From the NCBI GenBank assembly GCA_003342895.1, contig PTFA01000043.1:1255685-1319684 (forward strand): a stretch of 64,000 nt of DNA, given 5' to 3'. Origin of the DNA: Casuarius casuarius (lineage: Eukaryota > Chordata > Aves > Casuariiformes > Casuariidae). Numbering within the stretch: the first letter of the stretch is position 1; every line of letters starts with the position of its first letter. The notes beneath the pieces were generated by a model. The model was not told the origin of the DNA and ran no database searches. It saw only the letters and a list, made by a program, of their open reading frames with translations. Shown here piece after piece: positions 59,131-64,000 of this stretch. The position numbers and the translations under genes were made by a program.

Positions 59131-62100
59131 CCTGTGGAACCCATTTTTTGTATAGCTATAACACTTCAGAAATACACAGTTTGACTTCTTAATATGGTTA
59201 CTAGCACACCATTGTAGCTTTAAAAAGACCAAGCATTTTTATGCCCAGTGCAACTGCATCTGTACTTGAGGGCTGCACTAGCTGAACTGCACACGAGCAT
59301 ACCGGTTTTAAACTGAAATACGTAGCAAGGCACAAGCCAATACAGAGACCAGCCCAGAAAAAAAAATATATACATACGTTTTACTGTCTAAGAAATGCTG
59401 GCTTGGAAAAGCAGCATGAGTAAATTGGCACTGCTCCACCGGAATCAATGGGCCCAGCTCTGCTGATGTAAAATCCACTTGTCTACCTTTCCTCTATTAT
59501 TAAAACTCTAGGCCTTTGTTTACCTCCAAAAGAGCTTGTGTAGAGTGTTCAACCTCTAATATATGGATGTATTAATGAAGATTTTTTAAACTGTCATGTT
59601 GGCATCGACAGAAAGTTGAGCAGTTTCTCTCTCAGGTTTCCATGGTTACTGCATCCCCAAAGTGCGATTGAAGTAACCTCTGTCAAAATTTGCTCCAGGT
59701 AGCTATCTGAGCTGTCATTGAGGAATCCTCCCCCTGCAGATTTGCAGGTGTATTCCAGGGATGGCAGGTATAACCCTCCTGGGCAGCATCCCANGGGGGC
59801 TAGACGATGTCCCGAGTGTGCCTTGCAGTGAGGTGTTCAGCTGCCCCCTTCTGAGGTGTGGGTCGTGATAGCTCTTGCTGTTCAATTCAACAGGACTCAC
59901 ANGGGTTTTTGCAGATTTTAGGTCAGGAGCTCAAGCCTAAAACCTGGCCAGGCTGGAGTCANTGAGATGTAGTCAGTGGCTGAATCAGCTTTCAAATGGG
60001 ACATATTTACTGATGGCCTTCGTAAATGTAGCATTTTCCAAACTGAAAACATTAGGCTGGTCACAGGACCAGCTTGGTGGCTTTCTAGTGCTGGATTCTA
60101 CAGGCTCAAAAGCCATTGGGGGGGCATAACTGTACTTTTGCTAAAGCTATAGAGAGCTTGATGGATTAAAGCCAACAAAAACCCACTTAACAAGAAGCAA
60201 AAAGAAACATGAGCAACAAANAGAAGTTTTGCAAATAAAACTGGCAGATAATAGCATAATAGGTACAGACAACAATAGCTTGGACCAGCTGAGATTACAG
60301 ATCTAACACACATTTTTCCACTACCCAGACCTACAGATAATGCTGTACTAATGGGAATGGCCAAGGAGGCTCTTCAGGTCCATGGGATAGGGCTCTGTGC
60401 AGCAGAGATGCAGAAGACGATGCCTTAGAGACTAAACTTGAAAAGAACCAAGTCTTTTAAATAAGGCACAGGCAGCAGGGCACCATGGTTCAACATATGC
60501 AGCCCTCCTGGCACTGAATTATGGGATGGAAAGCAAGACATTCTGCAGATCAGTCTACAAGAAATGGCTCTAAACGCTGATTCTCGAGAAGGTGAAAATT
60601 CTGTTTCAAATGCAGGGCTATATTCTGCCATCCATCCTCTCCCAGAATAGCTGTATCCTGTCCCATGAAAGGAAGGGCAAGATCCAAAGAAGACGTTCTC
60701 CTTAAGAAGGACAATGATGCACAATCAAGCCAATCATTCCTAAAGTGAAAAGTAATTTCAAGAGTCCTAGACTGAGGTNTCTTGAAAGGCCAATTGCTGT
60801 GCTGCTGTCAGCTGAAAACAGGCCCTGCCTGAAGTGTCTAGGAGTCCGGAGACAGAGGTAGTCCTCATTCATTTTTACAGGTCATGGCTTGAAGACTTAA
60901 GAAAATAATTCAGATTGAAGTAAAGCACACTACCAATGAAGACATACAGGGAGGGGAAATCACTGTGATAAATGAACACAGAAAATATATGAAATTTACT
61001 TCTTCAAGCCCTTTACTACACTCAGTTAAAAATGTTTTAATTTCTGATCAGTCTAGCTATGCTTATCTACAAATATATACAATGACATTATAGGTTCCTG
61101 CTGGTCGATAAAATGGCAAATGGCTAACAGCACACACAAAAGAAATTGAAGGCGGCAAGTGAAAGCTCTTTTCTATGAGAATTTATACATGGAATCAAGA
61201 AAGAGAAATAATCACTCCCTGGGACCCTCCAATTAGCCAAATCTGACTTGTAAACAGCTGCAAGACCATGCTATCNAGGAGTGGGTAACTCTGTTTTATG
61301 TCCCACTGGCTGCTTCTGAAACATTTTTCCCCTGATTTGAGCTGATTGGCCCTCTCATTTCCCAATTACAGGATGAGACTGAACAGGGAGGAACAGAGGA
61401 TGATTAAAAATCTGCTCGTTGCTATTTCTGCAACAACTGTGGACCATTCTTTTCCAAATTAAATCTGGCTTCTGGCTGGCTGGTGAGCTAGCTGGCAAAT
61501 GCAATCTCGTTGCCCGAGTGCCAGANCGCATCAGCTGTACATGTGCCATTTGTGCTCCATCTGCAGGAAACATGACATGCCAACTGCTCTCGGGTGGGCT
61601 GGGAGGGGGGAGCAGCACTGGAAAGAAGCATGTCATTGCGCTTTCCTGCTNCTCCCACCCAAGGGGCTAAGGTTTGGGAGTCCTGGAAAACCATGCTTTA
61701 GAATAACTTTGGCAATAAAAGTGTTTCCAAAACCTGCTTTTGTCAACAGGTCTGGGTATCAAAGTAGCATTCTCTACATGGGAAAAGATGTCTGAAATTA
61801 GCCTTCCCTTCTAATTTTAATGTAAAATCTTTTCTGCATAACTTAAGTCTGTTTCCCCAAAATAATGGAAAAGAGCCGTGGGTGCCTCAGGACCAGAGAG
61901 TGTCAATAAAACCTTTTCATTATTTAAGGAAATTATAAAAGCATTAAGGCGTTCCAGCAGGAGTTGTTGTGAGGCATATTTCTGTTTTCCACCTGCCTAC
62001 TCTACCTCTTGAGCCAGGGTAACTGGCACCAAACTCAGGAAAAAAAAGTTCAGACAAAGCTATTTAAAATTCACTCTAAGCCAGAAAAGAAGTAATATTA

Positions 62101-62689
62101 AAACCCAGTAAGAGATTAGCTGAATAGAAAAATAGACTCTATTTTTCCCTGTGTGGCTGACCCACAGGAGAGCCATACTCTGCAGAGGAGAATTTTTGGA
62201 CACAGGCCTGCAGGAAGGATTTAGGCCAATTTTACAATTTCCCCTTTATCTTGGGAGGGAAGTAGTGCTTTGAGGTGTGCTCTCTTCAAAGTAACACTGC
62301 TTTTTCTGAATAATTTGGATGTCATATGCTTTTTTTCCAGAGAAAGAAATGTCATATTTTCCTTTCTGACTTCACACTTTCTCTCAGCATATGCTCTAGC
62401 ATGAGAAAATACCTTAGTTGAATAACGGCATAGAGATAGCAATGCTGACCAGAACTACAACTCCCTTCTCTAGCTCTAATTAGGTGAATAGGCAAAGTGA
62501 ACCAGACAGTCTCACTGCAATAACGGAGGCACATTTGTCCTTCTGCATTTTGTCCTAACTAATTTGTCCCGGTAATTGTCATTACTGGCAAATTCAGTTC
62601 AGGGGAGGCTCAGGAGGGAAACTGCTCATAGCTACCAGGGCAGATTAAAGCGAACTGCCAGACTTACAAAGAGAAGCTAACAAGGCACC
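59131..62689. other. Unannotated sequence
   Basis: No recognised gene. 61400-61560 has enhancer-like composition, including an imperfect TGGC/CTGGCT run at 61467-61498, ggcaaatgcaatctcgttgc (61494-61513) and an E-box-containing catcagctgtacatgtg. A G run lies at 60119-60125. The remainder is AT-leaning unique sequence. Confidence 0.4.
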
Positions 62690-63165
62690 TGACTGTATTA
62701 TGCTTGGAGTAAGCCGGAGCTGTCAGTCTTCCACTCTTGAGTACTCTCATTTGAGAAAAGCACAAGCTCTTGAGTGCCTCTTGTCCTCCGTGATTGCATC
62801 TGCACTCTAGTGCTGCCATCCTCTTCGAGTTTGACTAAGCCCCATGATCACTGAGAGCTTGTTTGCTGTTTTCGCAGCATATGTGGGGTCGATCCTCTTC
62901 TTTTTTTAGCCCTTGTTTGCCTTGCCACGGCTGAACGCAGATGCACGCAGATACTGCCTGACATTGTCAATAGGGAAATTATGTCAAACATCGGTACCCT
63001 TAATGTTGATTGCAGCTTAAGCCAAAAACTGCAGCAAGTGGCCTGGCTGCGCAGCACTGAATTAAAATGTTGTGCTTATTCATAAGCTTCCTTGACATTA
63101 ATATGAATAAAATGGCAATAAGCCTATATTTTATATTCTGTCATTTCACTCTGCATGACTAGTAC
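62690..63165. promoter_or_regulatory. Candidate conserved non-coding element
   Basis: About 480 bp free of N and simple repeats, containing gacattgtcaatagggaaat (SOX-type), aaattatgtcaaacatcgg, cccttaatgttgattgcagc, a cgcagatgcacgcagat repeat (62937-62953), and POU/homeodomain-like gtgcttattcataagc and gacattaatatgaataaaat. Open frames are short. Conservation not measured. Confidence 0.3.
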
Positions 63166-63559
63166 TGTAACTTTGTATGCTCCCACTACACTCACACAGA
63201 TTACACTTACAAATTGCCCCTCTGAATAAAGAGCACTGTGCAGGGATGACAAGTATTGATTTTCAATCTCCTTCCAAAATGACTCTATCATTGCAAGTAA
63301 GTCAGGCAATTTGCCTCACTTTACACTTCAGGCTATAGGCCTCAGATCACATTGACAGGACTGATCCTTCAGGAGATGTTTAATTAGAAAAGAAATGAAA
63401 GGAATTACTGTAAATCAGCACTTAGTCAGCGGTGCTACAGAATTTGTAAAGCTCCTTTTCCCCCCCTCTCTCCCTCTCCTGTACGAACTGCCTAATTTAT
63501 TCTCTTATCCTTACCGGGAAGTTTGAGAAGGTTGTTTCACATAATTAGAATTGCTGTCT
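63166..63559. other. Unannotated sequence
   Basis: AT-rich, with a C/T-rich tract at 63461-63480. It ends near a pyrimidine-rich acceptor-like site (ctgtcttttctctag) at 63554-63568. Confidence 0.4.
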
Positions 63560-63900
63560 TTTCTCTAGGAAATACCTTGGCATGGTCTCGTTAGTGTTTT
63601 ACTCTTGGCTGATGGCACCTCCTACACCTGGCGCTGCACTCGAGACGGCGCGCACCGCCGGCGTGGGACCGACACGCGGGCTCGCCTCCGCCAGCCTGGC
63701 GCGCGCGGCGCAACGGACTGGCCCGGCACTTTTGGCTNTCAGGGCTCTGTTTGAACCTAATCGTGACTAACACACGGTAAAAATACGTCTTACCAGAGGG
63801 GAGTTTTAATACCGCACGCTGAGGAGAGGCAGCCGGCCGCTGCACGGCGCTTCGCAGGCCCCTCTGCACGGCAGCACCGAGAGGGCGGCTCGCGTGAAGC
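63560..63900. promoter_or_regulatory. CpG-dense patch (short CpG island)
   Basis: About 20 CpG fall within 110 bp (63630-63740, for example gacggcgcgcaccgccggcg) and about 14 more lie at 63775-63895, in strongly CpG-poor surroundings. A good acceptor-like sequence (ctgtcttttctctag) lies just to the left at 63554-63568, and the plus strand is open for 62 codons from the ATG at 63582. It could be an orphan CpG island, a promoter of a gene to the right, or a GC-rich exon. The minus strand is open too, so coding status cannot be decided. Confidence 0.42.
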
Positions 63901-64000
63901 CCTGGCCTCAGTTAAATTTTTGACACATTGTATCACAGTGTTTCTTGAATTTAGAGGACGGATTACAAATACATTTATAGGTTTTATAAGTGTCCTCCCT

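Noticed and set aside
61355..61400. cccaattacaggatgagact resembling MIR core
   Set aside because: Match is short, with no supporting upstream or downstream blocks.
1..64000. tRNA, rRNA, snRNA, known microRNA, CRISPR array, or bacterial/viral gene content
   Set aside because: No cloverleaf, conserved snRNA start, familiar microRNA seed hairpin, regularly spaced repeat array or long prokaryote-like gene was seen on either strand.

Overview
This is vertebrate nuclear DNA, most likely from a bird or a close relative. The relics I can recognise are old ones: at least eight degraded MIR/CORE-SINE copies and two decayed antisense CR1 LINE 3' ends of the type also kept in turtles and crocodilians. 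There are no mammalian Alu, B1 or L1 sequences, and repeat density is low. Base composition is AT-leaning with local GC- and CpG-rich patches. About 130 isolated single N positions (roughly one per 0.5 kb) suggest a consensus with masked ambiguous or heterozygous sites. I cannot name the locus, and no protein-coding gene can be called with confidence. The window reads as intergenic or large-intron sequence, possibly a regulatory region.

Layout. 0-6 kb is unique sequence with a small CpG/NRF1/YY1-like patch (2.64-2.93 kb) and a MIR relic (5.9 kb). At 6.2-6.36 kb on the minus strand there is a striking exon-like segment: a pyrimidine tract and acceptor, then a reading frame encoding one hydrophobic helix, then a strong GTAAGG donor. 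6.4-22 kb is mostly featureless, with candidate conserved non-coding elements (CNEs; 8.5, 12, 16.8 kb) and a CpG cluster at 19.0-19.2 kb. 22.6-24.6 kb holds three MIR relics, followed by a 26-base T run. 26.3-28.3 kb, plus strand, has a 40-residue single-helix small ORF and two exon-like segments whose phases match. 30.8-31.6 kb is CpG-enriched. 33-45 kb has one MIR, short tandem duplications, C-rich tracts, the longest open frame (38.6-39.3 kb) and a weak exon pair (42.4-42.9 kb). 45.7-46.3 kb and 56.7-57.3 kb look like homeodomain/SOX-motif-rich enhancers. CR1 relics lie at 47.9 and 58.4-59.1 kb, a (TG)21 microsatellite at 53.7 kb, and the right end has a dense CpG patch at 63.6-63.9 kb.

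Nothing here forms an operon-like or cooperating gene set. If the exon candidates are real, they are isolated exons of genes extending outside the window or small membrane-protein genes. The regulatory calls rest on composition and motifs only, since conservation could not be measured.
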